The notes below the pieces were generated by a model that saw nothing but the letters and a program-made list of their open reading frames with translations, was not told the DNA's origin and did no database searches. Of a DNA stretch of 64,000 nt, positions 44,842 through 52,780 are shown one piece after another. Every line of letters starts with the position of its first letter. The first letter of the stretch is position 1. The position numbers and the translations under genes are program-made. Source of the DNA: Roseiarcus sp036489975 (GTDB taxonomy: Bacteria; Pseudomonadota; Alphaproteobacteria; Rhizobiales; Beijerinckiaceae); contig DASXES010000140.1 in the NCBI GenBank assembly GCA_036489975.1, positions 1 through 64,000 of the forward strand. The letters run 5' to 3'.

Positions 44842-45705
44842 ATGGCTCAGATCGCAACCGCGTCGCTTCCCAGCATTCAGGCCGCCTTGAACTATTTGGC
44901 CGCCGCAGGCGAGAAGCCGGTCACCTACGCCTACCAGCCTCCGCCTGGCGTTCCGTGGTCGACCGCCGAGCCTGATGAGCGCGCGACGATCATTCACAAT
45001 CTTCGTCCCGCGGCCTCAAAATTCCTGCTGGACGACGCCGGGTTCCAGTTCCTGACCCACGCAAGCGCGGTCAAGGATTTCTGGAACGAGGACGAGATAA
45101 GGCGCGTCTATTATCCTGAGTCCGTCGCGCTCTTGAAGCGGGTTACGGGGGCCGCCGAAGTGCGCGTCTTCGACCACACGCTGAGGCGTCGCGTGCCTGG
45201 CGAGAACGACCGCTCGACGCCAGGCGTTCCCCGCCAGCCCGCCAATCGCGTTCATGTCGATCAGACGGCGGCGTCCGGCGAGTCGCGCCTTCGGATCGAA
45301 TATCCGGATGAAGCCGACGCCCTGCTTCGCCGCCGCGTCGCCATCGTCAATCTGTGGCGGCCGATCAAATCGCCGGTGCTCGACGCCCCGCTCGCCGTCT
45401 GCGACGCGCGCAGCGTCGCGCCGCAGGATCTCGTCGCCTCCGATCTCGTGTTTCGCGATCGGCGCGGCGAGACTTACAACCTCGTCTACAATCCGGGCCA
45501 GCGGTGGTTCTATGCGCCGGAAATGCACGCGGACGAGGTTCTGCTGCTCAAGTGCTACGACTCGCGCGACGACGGCGCGGTCGCGCGTTTCGCGCCGCAT
45601 ACGGCCTTCATCGATCCGACCGCGCCTCAAGACGCGCCGCCGCGCGAGAGCATCGAGTTGCGCGCGTTCGTCATTTTCGGGGAAGACGAAAAAGTCCGGC
45701 ATTGA
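44842..45705 (+). CDS. CmcJ/NvfI-family oxidoreductase
   Basis: The 287-residue soluble protein has the layout of the CmcJ/NvfI (AsaB-like) family: an N-terminal strand region (KPVTYAYQPPPG), FDHTLRRRV, then NRVHVDQTAAS with a His-x-Asp pair, LWRPIKSPVLDAPLAVCDA, and FAPHTAFIDP with a second His near the end. The HxD...H arrangement resembles 2-oxoglutarate/iron enzymes. Family members modify small molecules in fungi and bacteria, and some are hydroxylases or desaturases. The gene is alone. The substrate is unknown. Confidence 0.75.
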   Translation: MAQIATASLPSIQAALNYLAAAGEKPVTYAYQPPPGVPWSTAEPDERATIIHNLRPAASKFLLDDAGFQFLTHASAVKDFWNEDEIRRVYYPESVALLKRVTGAAEVRVFDHTLRRRVPGENDRSTPGVPRQPANRVHVDQTAASGESRLRIEYPDEADALLRRRVAIVNLWRPIKSPVLDAPLAVCDARSVAPQDLVASDLVFRDRRGETYNLVYNPGQRWFYAPEMHADEVLLLKCYDSRDDGAVARFAPHTAFIDPTAPQDAPPRESIELRAFVIFGEDEKVRH

Positions 45706-45843
45706 CCCGAACAGGCTCCCGGTGTTCCCTGAGGCATACCCCCAGCTACAAATAGATGTGTGTGATGAGCCTTGGGCGCCGCTGAAGCGGCCGAGGCGCG
45801 GGCGGCGCTCTCGCGCCCGCTTTCAAGTTGGAGACTGAACGCA

Positions 45844-46920
45844 ATGCCCACCCTGTTCGACCCCTTGAAGATTGGCGATCTCGCGGTTCCCAACCGCATC
45901 TTCCTCGCGCCCCTGACGCGCAACCGATCGACCGGGCCGGGGCGCGTTCCCAACGCGCTGATGCGCAACTATTACGTGCAGCGCGCTTCCGCCGGCCTCA
46001 TCATTTCCGAGGCGACCTCGGTCGCGCCGGCGGGCGTCGGCTATCCGCACACCCCCGGCGTATGGTCCGACGAGCAGGTCGAGGGCTGGCGAAAGATCGT
46101 CGAGGGCGTGCACGGCGCCGGCGGACGCATCTTGCTCCAGCTCTGGCATGTCGGTCGCATCTCCGATCCCGTCTATCATGACGGGGCGCTTCCGGTCGCC
46201 CCGAGCGCGATCGCGCCCAAAGGCAATGTCAGCCTCCTGCGCCCGCAGCGCCCCTATGTCGCGCCGCGCGCGCTTGAAACCGAGGAAATTCCTCGCGTTG
46301 TCGAGGCCTTCCGCCGGGGAGCCGAGAACGCCCGGGCGGCCGGCTTCGACGGGGTCGAGATCCATGGCGCGAACGGCTATCTGCTTGACCAGTTCCTCCA
46401 GGACGGCGCGAACAAGCGCACCGACGCCTATGGCGGCGGGATCGAGAACCGCGCCCGGCTCATGCTCGAAGTGACGGACGCCGTCGTCTCCGTCTGGGGT
46501 CCGGGACGCGTCGGCGTGCATCTCGCGCCCCGCGGCGACTCGCATGACATGGGCGACAGCGATCTGGCCGCGACCTTCGGCCACGTGGCGCGCGAGCTGG
46601 GTAAGCGGAAGATCGCCTTCCTTTGCGCCCGTGAATCGACCAAGGCGCCGCGGCTCGGACCCGATCTCAAAGCGGCGTTCGGCGGCGTCTATGTCGCCAA
46701 CGAGGGATTCACGCGCGAGGCGGCCGAGGCGACCCTCGCCGCCGGCGAAGCGGACGCAGTCGCCTTCGGCAAGCTTTTCCTCGCCAATCCCGACCTGCCG
46801 CGCCGCTTTGCGCTCGGCGCGCCGCTCAACGCCTGGAACTCCGAGACCTTCTACAGCGACGGCCCCGCCGGCTACACCGACTATCCGCCGCTCGACGACA
46901 AGGCGGCGGCGGCCGAATAG
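45844..46920 (+). CDS. Old Yellow Enzyme-family flavin alkene reductase
   Basis: The 358-residue FMN-dependent TIM-barrel enzyme reduces activated C=C bonds with NAD(P)H. Seen are LFDPLKIGDLAVPNRIFLAPLTRNR at the start, the QLWHVGRIS segment, HGANGYLLDQFLQDGANKRTDAYGGGIENRARL with the substrate-binding His and Asn, and the phosphate loop AFGKLFLANPDLPRR. This is the NemA/GTN-reductase branch. ATG 45844 has GGAG upstream. It is 138 bases after the CmcJ-like gene on the same strand and may share its transcript. Confidence 0.92.
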   Translation: MPTLFDPLKIGDLAVPNRIFLAPLTRNRSTGPGRVPNALMRNYYVQRASAGLIISEATSVAPAGVGYPHTPGVWSDEQVEGWRKIVEGVHGAGGRILLQLWHVGRISDPVYHDGALPVAPSAIAPKGNVSLLRPQRPYVAPRALETEEIPRVVEAFRRGAENARAAGFDGVEIHGANGYLLDQFLQDGANKRTDAYGGGIENRARLMLEVTDAVVSVWGPGRVGVHLAPRGDSHDMGDSDLAATFGHVARELGKRKIAFLCARESTKAPRLGPDLKAAFGGVYVANEGFTREAAEATLAAGEADAVAFGKLFLANPDLPRRFALGAPLNAWNSETFYSDGPAGYTDYPPLDDKAAAAE

Positions 46921-46935
46921 GCGCGCTCGCGCGCC

Positions 46936-47232
46936 TTACGGCTTCAGATGCTCGATCTCCATGAAGGCGAAATCGTATGCGTTGGCGTTGACCACATTGT
47001 GCTCGACACCCGCGCGCCGCGCATAGGGAACGTGTCGCTTGAGCGCCGCAGTCCGCGAGCCGCCGCCGGGCTCCTCCAGAAGCAGATCGCCGTCAGCCAT
47101 GGGCACGACGACATAGTCGGCCTCGTGCCGGTGCCATCCCGTCTCGGCGCCGGGCGCGAATCGCCATTCGGTGACGCGCACATGCGGCTCCGAGATATGG
47201 ACATGAGGCGTGGCTTTCGGTCTTGAAGGCAT
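46936..47232 (-). CDS. Small cupin-domain protein
   Basis: The 98-residue single cupin barrel has motif 1 PGAETGWHRHEADYVVVPMADG, which contains two His and a Glu for metal binding, and motif 2 RAGVEHNVVNANAYDFAFMEIE, which contributes one His. ATG 47232 gives this compact form; the longer frame to 47295 adds residues without features. It ends 16 bases from the convergent OYE gene. Function unknown, perhaps a sugar- or metal-binding accessory. Confidence 0.78.
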   Translation of the reverse strand: MPSRPKATPHVHISEPHVRVTEWRFAPGAETGWHRHEADYVVVPMADGDLLLEEPGGGSRTAALKRHVPYARRAGVEHNVVNANAYDFAFMEIEHLKP

Positions 47233-47419
47233 GAGCGGCTCCCTTTGGGGTTCATGGCCCGCACTTCCACAGTTCAATGCCAAGCGGACCATCAAGTATT
47301 GCTATAGCAGCCAAAAGCAGGAGGCAGGCAGCGCGACACTGCCGCCCGCATCCCGCGGGCGACGTCTCACCTGGAAAGATGGGTCCGAAAGACTCGCCGC
47401 TTCCGCCGCACGGCGCGGT

Positions 47420-48019
47420 TCATCGGCCGATGCGCGATTTCGCCTGAAGATCGCCGGCGCGCCAGACATAGGCGGCGAGCAAGGGCTCTTGCGAAGTGCG
47501 CATGGCGTGGCCGGTCCACGAGGAATGATGAATCCATGTCCCCGGCGGACGAAGCCGCCAATCGGACTGATCCGAACGCCACGAGGCCCGACCGGCGAGC
47601 GGAAGATAGAGTTCCTCCGCCGCGTGCGCATGATCGGGATATTCGGTCTCGGGACCGAGCAAAAGAACGCCGCAGGCGACCCTGTCGCTTACGAAGGCGC
47701 CGCGCTGCCCGACCCATTCGTTATAGCCGTAGTTTTCGAGGAAACGCTGGCCGAAATCGGCTTTGCTATAGGTCTGCCGCCAGTCAAGGTCGGAGGCCGC
47801 CGCCTCGAGCGCCTCGACCAGCTCCCTCGTGCGCGGCGGCGCCAATCGCGCGAGACCCTCAAGCGCGGCGACGACGGGAAGCGAGCGCGCGACAAAAGGC
47901 CGCGCGATCAACTTCCGCGGCCAGTCGCTGAGGAAGGCTTCGGCCTGCGGCCCCGCTGTCTCGAGCAACGCGCGCAGAGCCTCGACCAGCGGATGCAGCA
48001 GATCGTGAATCCGTGTCAT
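47420..48019 (-). CDS. DMSP-lyase-family cupin protein
   Basis: ATG 48019 gives 199 residues. The N-terminal half is helical. The C-terminal cupin contains YPDHAHAAEELYLPLAGRASW (two His, one Glu and a Tyr of the metal site) and PPGTWIHHSSWTGHAM (further His). This pattern and length match the dimethylsulfoniopropionate lyase family of cupins (DddL/Q/W-like). Many members outside marine bacteria are of unproven activity, and the Gly-Arg variant near the motif end is not diagnostic. No DMSP transporter or acrylate genes are adjacent. Confidence 0.7.
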   Translation of the reverse strand: MTRIHDLLHPLVEALRALLETAGPQAEAFLSDWPRKLIARPFVARSLPVVAALEGLARLAPPRTRELVEALEAAASDLDWRQTYSKADFGQRFLENYGYNEWVGQRGAFVSDRVACGVLLLGPETEYPDHAHAAEELYLPLAGRASWRSDQSDWRLRPPGTWIHHSSWTGHAMRTSQEPLLAAYVWRAGDLQAKSRIGR

Positions 48020-48353
48020 GGCCCGGCTCCGGGCGCAGCGAGCGGGGCCGGATAGGTCAGCGCTCCGTCCGGCCCGAGGTGGATTGCGTGTCCGATGGTG
48101 GAGGGACCTTATGGGCATCGGGCGGGAATAGGCCGGCGACGGCGGGGCGATCAAGCGCGCCATACCGGACCTGGGACCGGCCCAGCGGCGGACGAGGCGA
48201 GCGCGGGGCGCGCGTCGGCTGACATCGCGCTTTTGTCAGGCCTGCGGATCACCGCGTTGCGCCACAATTTCCCGCGCCCCGCAGGCTGATTGCGGAACGC
48301 GCGAGAAATCGCCAGAATGGTCGCAGTCTTAGGGGAACTTGGGGAACGCAGCC
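48020..48353. other. Divergent intergenic region, 334 bases
   Basis: The region lies between the divergent cupin and lipoprotein genes and presumably holds both promoters. It is GC-rich. No clear hexamers, RNA gene or repeat were identified. Confidence 0.5.
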
Positions 48354-48713
48354 ATGAAGAAACTTGTCGTCATCGCGGTTCTGGGGATCATCGCCGGAGC
48401 GGCGGCCGGGTGCCAGACTCCGGAAGAATCGAGCATGCAGGCTTCGAATGTCTGCCTGGCGTCCGGGCTTCACCCCGGAACGAAAGCCTATCAACGATGC
48501 TACGCGGCGAACTATGTGAACCTGCGCGCCAATTCCCAGCAGGCTGAGAACGCGGCGGTCGCGGGCGCGGCGCTCGGCGTCGCCGGCGGGGCGCTGGCGG
48601 GAGCGGCGATCGCGAATTCGAACGGTTACTATTACGGCGGCTATGGCGGCTATGGCGGCTGGGGTCCGGGCTGGGGCTATGGTCGGCGCTGCGGCTGGAA
48701 CGGCTGCTGGTAA
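48354..48713 (+). CDS. Small Gly/Tyr-rich lipoprotein
   Basis: The 119-residue protein has a lipoprotein signal peptide with lipobox AAAGC (Cys at 20), a middle containing NVCLASGLHPGTKAYQRC (two Cys that may pair), a Gly/Ala-rich hydrophobic segment like a glycine-zipper (AAVAGAALGVAGGALAGAAIA) and a GGYGG repeat tail. Glycine-zipper lipoproteins of this kind are common in the alphaproteobacterial envelope, but their roles are mostly unknown. ATG 48354 lies 16 bases after GGGG. Confidence 0.78.
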   Translation: MKKLVVIAVLGIIAGAAAGCQTPEESSMQASNVCLASGLHPGTKAYQRCYAANYVNLRANSQQAENAAVAGAALGVAGGALAGAAIANSNGYYYGGYGGYGGWGPGWGYGRRCGWNGCW

Positions 48714-49216
48714 AGGGAGCGTCGTCGCGAGGAGACCGAGAAGGCCGGCTATTCCGAGGGCGAGCGCCCCTCGAGCGCCTTCCATCCGGCTGGAGGGGGT
48801 CAGGCGCCGGCGGCCGGCTGGCCGCGCCGGCTCGATCCGGTTTGGATTGTCTCGATCCGGGCTATTTCGCCTTGGAATCCCCCGGAATCAGGGGTTGGAA
48901 AAGCTTGGATTCCCTTGGATTCTCTCGTCCGAATCGAGCCTTTTCAATGGGTTACAAAGGATTTTCAGGAGCGCGAAATTTCTTGGGCCCTTGCCGGCTG
49001 GGACGGCGCCGGAGCGGGTCGAAACGAAGCGGAACTGCCGCTGGCATGGACAGGATCGATCACGGGCGGAGCTTAGCGCAGTTTCTGATTTTCTCCAAGA
49101 CAATGTCGTCTGATACTTTTTTGTTGAAATTGTCGCTCCGGACATGATCGCCGCCGCTTGCTTTCGTCCGCCTCGCTCCGCGAAATCCTGATGGTTCTTA
49201 CCCTTCCTTCCTTTCG
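48714..49216. other. Intergenic region, 503 bases
   Basis: No gene is supported. An imperfect hairpin with AATCCCC/GGGGTT arms lies near 48877-48897, and the 14-base motif at 48940-48953 is shared with 29585-29598. Bases 49077-49140 are T-rich and may end rsmB transcripts arriving from the other strand. Overlapping minus-strand frames here are extensions past the rsmB stop without features. Confidence 0.5.
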
Positions 49217-50737
49217 CTAGCCCGCCTTGACGAGCCGCGAGGCGAAGAATCCATCCAGTCCCGAGCGCCTCGGATTGTCGCCCCACAGGTGACAGGGGAG
49301 GGTGCGTAAGTCGCCAGAGGGCGTCAGGCACTCGATGAGGCCCCCGACCTCTTCCGGCTCGACGACAAGGCGCCGCACGTCCGGGTTCCGGCGCAGCGTG
49401 GCGGCGATCTGGGCTTCGCCCTCCTCCGGCTCGAGCGAGCACACGCAATAGACAATGGCGCCGCCGGGCCGCGCGAGGGTGATCGCCTTGTCGATCAATG
49501 CGGCCTGGAGCTTCACCAGCGCGGCGAGGTCGCCCGGCCGCTTGATCCACGCAACGTCGGGGTGGCGGCGGATGGTGCCTGTCGCGAGACAGGGCGCATC
49601 CAGCAGCACCCCGTCGAACGGAGCCAAATCGACGGCGAGGGCGTCGGCGACCACGATCTCTGAGTTAAGGCGCAGGCGCTCGAAATTGGCGGCCAAGAGC
49701 TTGAGCCGTTCCGCCGAGCGGTCGACCGTGGTCAGATCGACGCCGGCCGCGGCCAGTTCGGCGGCCTTTCCGCCCGGCGCCGCGCAGAGGTCGACGACCC
49801 GCATGCCCGGCCGGGGACGAAGCAGCCGCGCCGGCAGCGCAGCGGCGGCGTCCTGCACCCACCATTCGCCGTCCCCATAGCCCCCAAGTTCGGCGACCGG
49901 CGCATGCGTATCGAGGCGCACGGAGCCGGTCGGCAAGACGATTCCCTGAAGACGCTCAGCCCAGCCCGAAGCGTCGCTCTTGACGCTGAGGTCGAGCGTC
50001 GGCTCCGATCGGTTCGCCAGAGCGATGGCGCGGGCGACGCTTCCGCCATAATTCGACCGCCAGCGCTGGGCGAGCCAGGCGGGCGTGTCGTCGTCGAGCG
50101 GATCGGACTCGGCGAGGATGGCCTCGCGATCGCGGGCGATGGCGCGCAGCACCGCATTGGCGAGGGAGGCGAACGGCGCGCTGGCCGGATCGGCCCGCGT
50201 CGCCTTTACGGCAAGGTCCACCGCGGCATGGTCGGGCGTATCGAGAAACAGGATCTGCGCCGTGGCGACGATCAGCGTCCATTCGAGCGCTCCGCCGCGC
50301 TTCGGCATGCCCTTTTCCAGGCGCCGCGCCAGCGCCTTGCGAATCGTGCCGAGCCTGCGCAGCGCGACGGTGGCGATCGAGCGCGCCAGCCCCCGGTCGC
50401 GCGGGTCAAGGCCGCCTCTCTGCCGGGCCGGATCGGCGGCAAGCCGCTCGTCGAGCGGTCGCGACAAGGTCAAGGCTTCGGCGACAGCGCGCGCCGCAGC
50501 GACGCGCGCCGCGAGCCCGGCTGGCGGTGGGGCCGGCGTGTCCGGACGGCCCGCATGAAAACCGCCCGATTTCCTCGCCAAACGATCCTCGCGCGCCCGA
50601 ATCAGAACAATCGGCCTCCCGATCTCCAGATTATACGCCAAATCTGCGGCGGGCTCGCGTCGGACCTCGCGCGCAAACCTTCTGAAGAAGCGTCCTCCAG
50701 CATTGCGTCCGGGAGCGGCCGCGGCGCGCTTCGCCAT
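49217..50737 (-). CDS. rsmB: 16S rRNA (cytosine-5) methyltransferase RsmB-like
   Basis: The 506-residue reading has an N-terminal NusB-like helical domain (about 75-215) and a C-terminal Nol1/Nop2/Sun methyltransferase domain. SAM-binding motif VVDLCAAPGGKAAELAAAG, LDAPCLATGTIRRHPDVAW with the product-release Cys, and VYCVCSLEPEEGE with the catalytic Cys are all present. It methylates C967 (E. coli numbering) of 16S rRNA. The first 60-70 residues are basic and unconserved, and several GTG codons lie within them, so the true start may be later than 50737. It is divergent from leuD. Confidence 0.88.
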   Translation of the reverse strand: MAKRAAAAPGRNAGGRFFRRFAREVRREPAADLAYNLEIGRPIVLIRAREDRLARKSGGFHAGRPDTPAPPPAGLAARVAAARAVAEALTLSRPLDERLAADPARQRGGLDPRDRGLARSIATVALRRLGTIRKALARRLEKGMPKRGGALEWTLIVATAQILFLDTPDHAAVDLAVKATRADPASAPFASLANAVLRAIARDREAILAESDPLDDDTPAWLAQRWRSNYGGSVARAIALANRSEPTLDLSVKSDASGWAERLQGIVLPTGSVRLDTHAPVAELGGYGDGEWWVQDAAAALPARLLRPRPGMRVVDLCAAPGGKAAELAAAGVDLTTVDRSAERLKLLAANFERLRLNSEIVVADALAVDLAPFDGVLLDAPCLATGTIRRHPDVAWIKRPGDLAALVKLQAALIDKAITLARPGGAIVYCVCSLEPEEGEAQIAATLRRNPDVRRLVVEPEEVGGLIECLTPSGDLRTLPCHLWGDNPRRSGLDGFFASRLVKAG

Positions 50738-50825
50738 TGCCGAGCGAAACCGGCTTTGCTAGAGGCTCGACTTTCCGAAAGCCCAGGCCCAAGTGTCTGG
50801 GTGTTCGGGCAGCGAGACAGGAACA

Positions 50826-51431
50826 ATGGACAAATTCACCACATTGACCGGGGTCGCCGCTCCGCTGCCGATCGACAACATCGACACCGACATGATCATC
50901 CCCAAGCAGTATCTCAAGACGATCAAGCGCACCGGGCTCGGCGCGGGTCTCTTCTCGGAGATGCGCTATCGCGAGGATGGATCCGAGAACCCCGACTTCG
51001 TCCTCAACAAGCCAGCCTACCGGAAGGCTGCGATCATCGTCGCGGGCGACAATTTCGGCTGCGGCTCGTCGCGCGAGCACGCGCCCTGGGCGCTCACCGA
51101 CTTCGGCGTGCGGTGCGTGATCGCGACCGACTTCGCCGACATCTTCTACAACAACAGCTTCAAGAACGGCCTGCTGCCGATCAAGGTCTCGCGCGAGGAT
51201 CTCGCCAAGCTGCATGACGACGCCGAGCGCGGGGCGAACGCGACGCTGACCATCGATCTCGAGGCGCAGGAGATCCGCGGTCCCGACGGCGGAGTGGTCA
51301 GGTTCGAGATCGACCCCTTTCGCAAGCGATGTCTCATCGAAGGCCTCGACGACATCGGCCTCACCCTCGTCGAGGCGTCGGCGATCGAGGCGCACGAGGA
51401 GAAAACCGCCGCCGCCCACCCCTGGCGCTGA
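50826..51431 (+). CDS. leuD: 3-isopropylmalate dehydratase small subunit LeuD
   Basis: The 201-residue swivel-domain subunit joins LeuC to isomerise 2- and 3-isopropylmalate in leucine synthesis. Motifs are PIDNIDTDMIIPKQYLKTI, the substrate loop GDNFGCGSSREHAPWAL and FADIFYNNSFKNGLLPI. ATG 50826 gives the normal length. No leuC is adjacent, as is usual in this bacterial group. Confidence 0.96.
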   Translation: MDKFTTLTGVAAPLPIDNIDTDMIIPKQYLKTIKRTGLGAGLFSEMRYREDGSENPDFVLNKPAYRKAAIIVAGDNFGCGSSREHAPWALTDFGVRCVIATDFADIFYNNSFKNGLLPIKVSREDLAKLHDDAERGANATLTIDLEAQEIRGPDGGVVRFEIDPFRKRCLIEGLDDIGLTLVEASAIEAHEEKTAAAHPWR

Positions 51432-51479
51432 CCGGCCTTAGGGCGGAAGCGGCAAGGTCTGCGCGGGCGCGAGGATCCT

Positions 51480-51494
51480 CCCCTCCAGGAGGGG
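51480..51494. repeat. CCCCTCC-a-GGAGGGG palindrome
   Basis: Two perfect seven-base arms flank a single base in the convergent leuD / aldo-keto reductase gap. A second palindrome, TTGAGTTgAACTCAA, is at 51595-51609. Either could serve as a transcription end point; neither has a U-run. Confidence 0.4.
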
Positions 51495-51605
51495 TGAGGG
51501 AGACCCAGCCGGAGGGGGATGGAAGGGGTCGCGTCCATTCCGGGAGCAGGCGTCGCCATGCCTGGGCGGGGTTGGTGGCGGCTCATCCGTAGCGTTGAGT
51601 TGAAC

Positions 51606-52547
51606 TCAATTGCTTCGTGGAATGAAGCCTGGCACGCCGGTCGTCACGACCGTGTTGAATCGCTGCCTGGTCGTGACGCCGTCGCGAATCTCCTGCATCG
51701 CATCTTCGGGCAGAGCGGAAATCTCAAAGTTCTCTCGGATTCGGTCAGGCTTCGTCGAGGTGGTCAGGAACGCCGTGCCACGCTGTACGGCCCACGCCAG
51801 GGCGACCTGAGCCGGCGTCTTGCCGGTGCGCCGCGCTATGGCGGCAATTACGGGGTCGGCCAGAAGGTTTGGTTCAGATGCATGTCCCAGCGCCGCAAAT
51901 GCGAGCAGGACAATGCCGTGTTTCCGGCAGAGGTCGAGCAGCTCCCATTCCGGGAGATAGGGATGGGATTCGACCTGCACCACGGCGGGCTTGATGCGCG
52001 CCGCCGCGACAACCTCTTGCACCCTCTCCACATTGACGTCCGAGAGGCCAATCGACTTGCATCGACCCTCGTCCACCAGGCGTTCGAGCGCGCGCCAGGT
52101 ATCGACCAGCGTCACGCCGGAGTCGTAGATGACACGACCGCGCTCGTCTCTCGGGTCCTGCTCCTCGCCGGGCAGGAAGGCGAAAGGCGTGTGGATGATG
52201 TAGCAATCGACATAGTCGATTTTCAGCCGCCGACAGCTCGCTTCAAAGGCGGGCTTGACCCTTTCCGGACGATGATTGGTGTTCCAGAGCTTCGTGGTGA
52301 CGAAGACGTCCTCGCGCCGGATCGCTCCGGCCTTGAAGACTTCCTGCATCGCTTCGCCGACCGCCTCTTCATTGCGGTAGCGTTCCGCGCAATCGAAATG
52401 CCGGAATCCCGCTTCCAACGCGGTCCTGGTCGCCTGCCTGGTCGCGACAGGGTCGGGAATCAGGGTGCCGAACCCGACGGCAGGGATCGCGCCCGAGCCA
52501 TTGTTGAGGGGGATCTTCGTGTAGCGAAGCGTATCGGGGTCCGCCAT
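51606..52547 (-). CDS. Aldo/keto reductase
   Basis: The 313-residue TIM-barrel reductase of the classical aldose-reductase type has the catalytic Asp/Tyr in HFDCAERYRNE, Lys in FVTTKLWN and His in CYIIHTPFAF. The cofactor-binding LTTSTKPDRIRENFEI is also present. It contains VGFGTLIPDP at the start. Family members reduce aldehydes or sugar ketones with NADPH. It is convergent with leuD and divergent from the histidine kinase gene, apparently a single-gene unit. Confidence 0.9.
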   Translation of the reverse strand: MADPDTLRYTKIPLNNGSGAIPAVGFGTLIPDPVATRQATRTALEAGFRHFDCAERYRNEEAVGEAMQEVFKAGAIRREDVFVTTKLWNTNHRPERVKPAFEASCRRLKIDYVDCYIIHTPFAFLPGEEQDPRDERGRVIYDSGVTLVDTWRALERLVDEGRCKSIGLSDVNVERVQEVVAAARIKPAVVQVESHPYLPEWELLDLCRKHGIVLLAFAALGHASEPNLLADPVIAAIARRTGKTPAQVALAWAVQRGTAFLTTSTKPDRIRENFEISALPEDAMQEIRDGVTTRQRFNTVVTTGVPGFIPRSN

Positions 52548-52780
52548 GTCACACTCCTTGGTCGCCTATCCGGAAGCGCGTCCGACGCAGCCCGGTTTCG
52601 TCGGGCGCCTCCGGAGCTCGGTTGTCATACCCCAGTTTGCAGGCGCGTGGCCGGTCTGTCGCCTCGCGCTCCCTGAAAGCGCGGACCCGGAACCCGGCTC
52701 TCCCGCGCCCTGAATTTCCCGCAAGGCTGTCATGGTTTAATGTGCCGCCCAACCAGCAAAGGGCGAATACTCGGCTTTCG

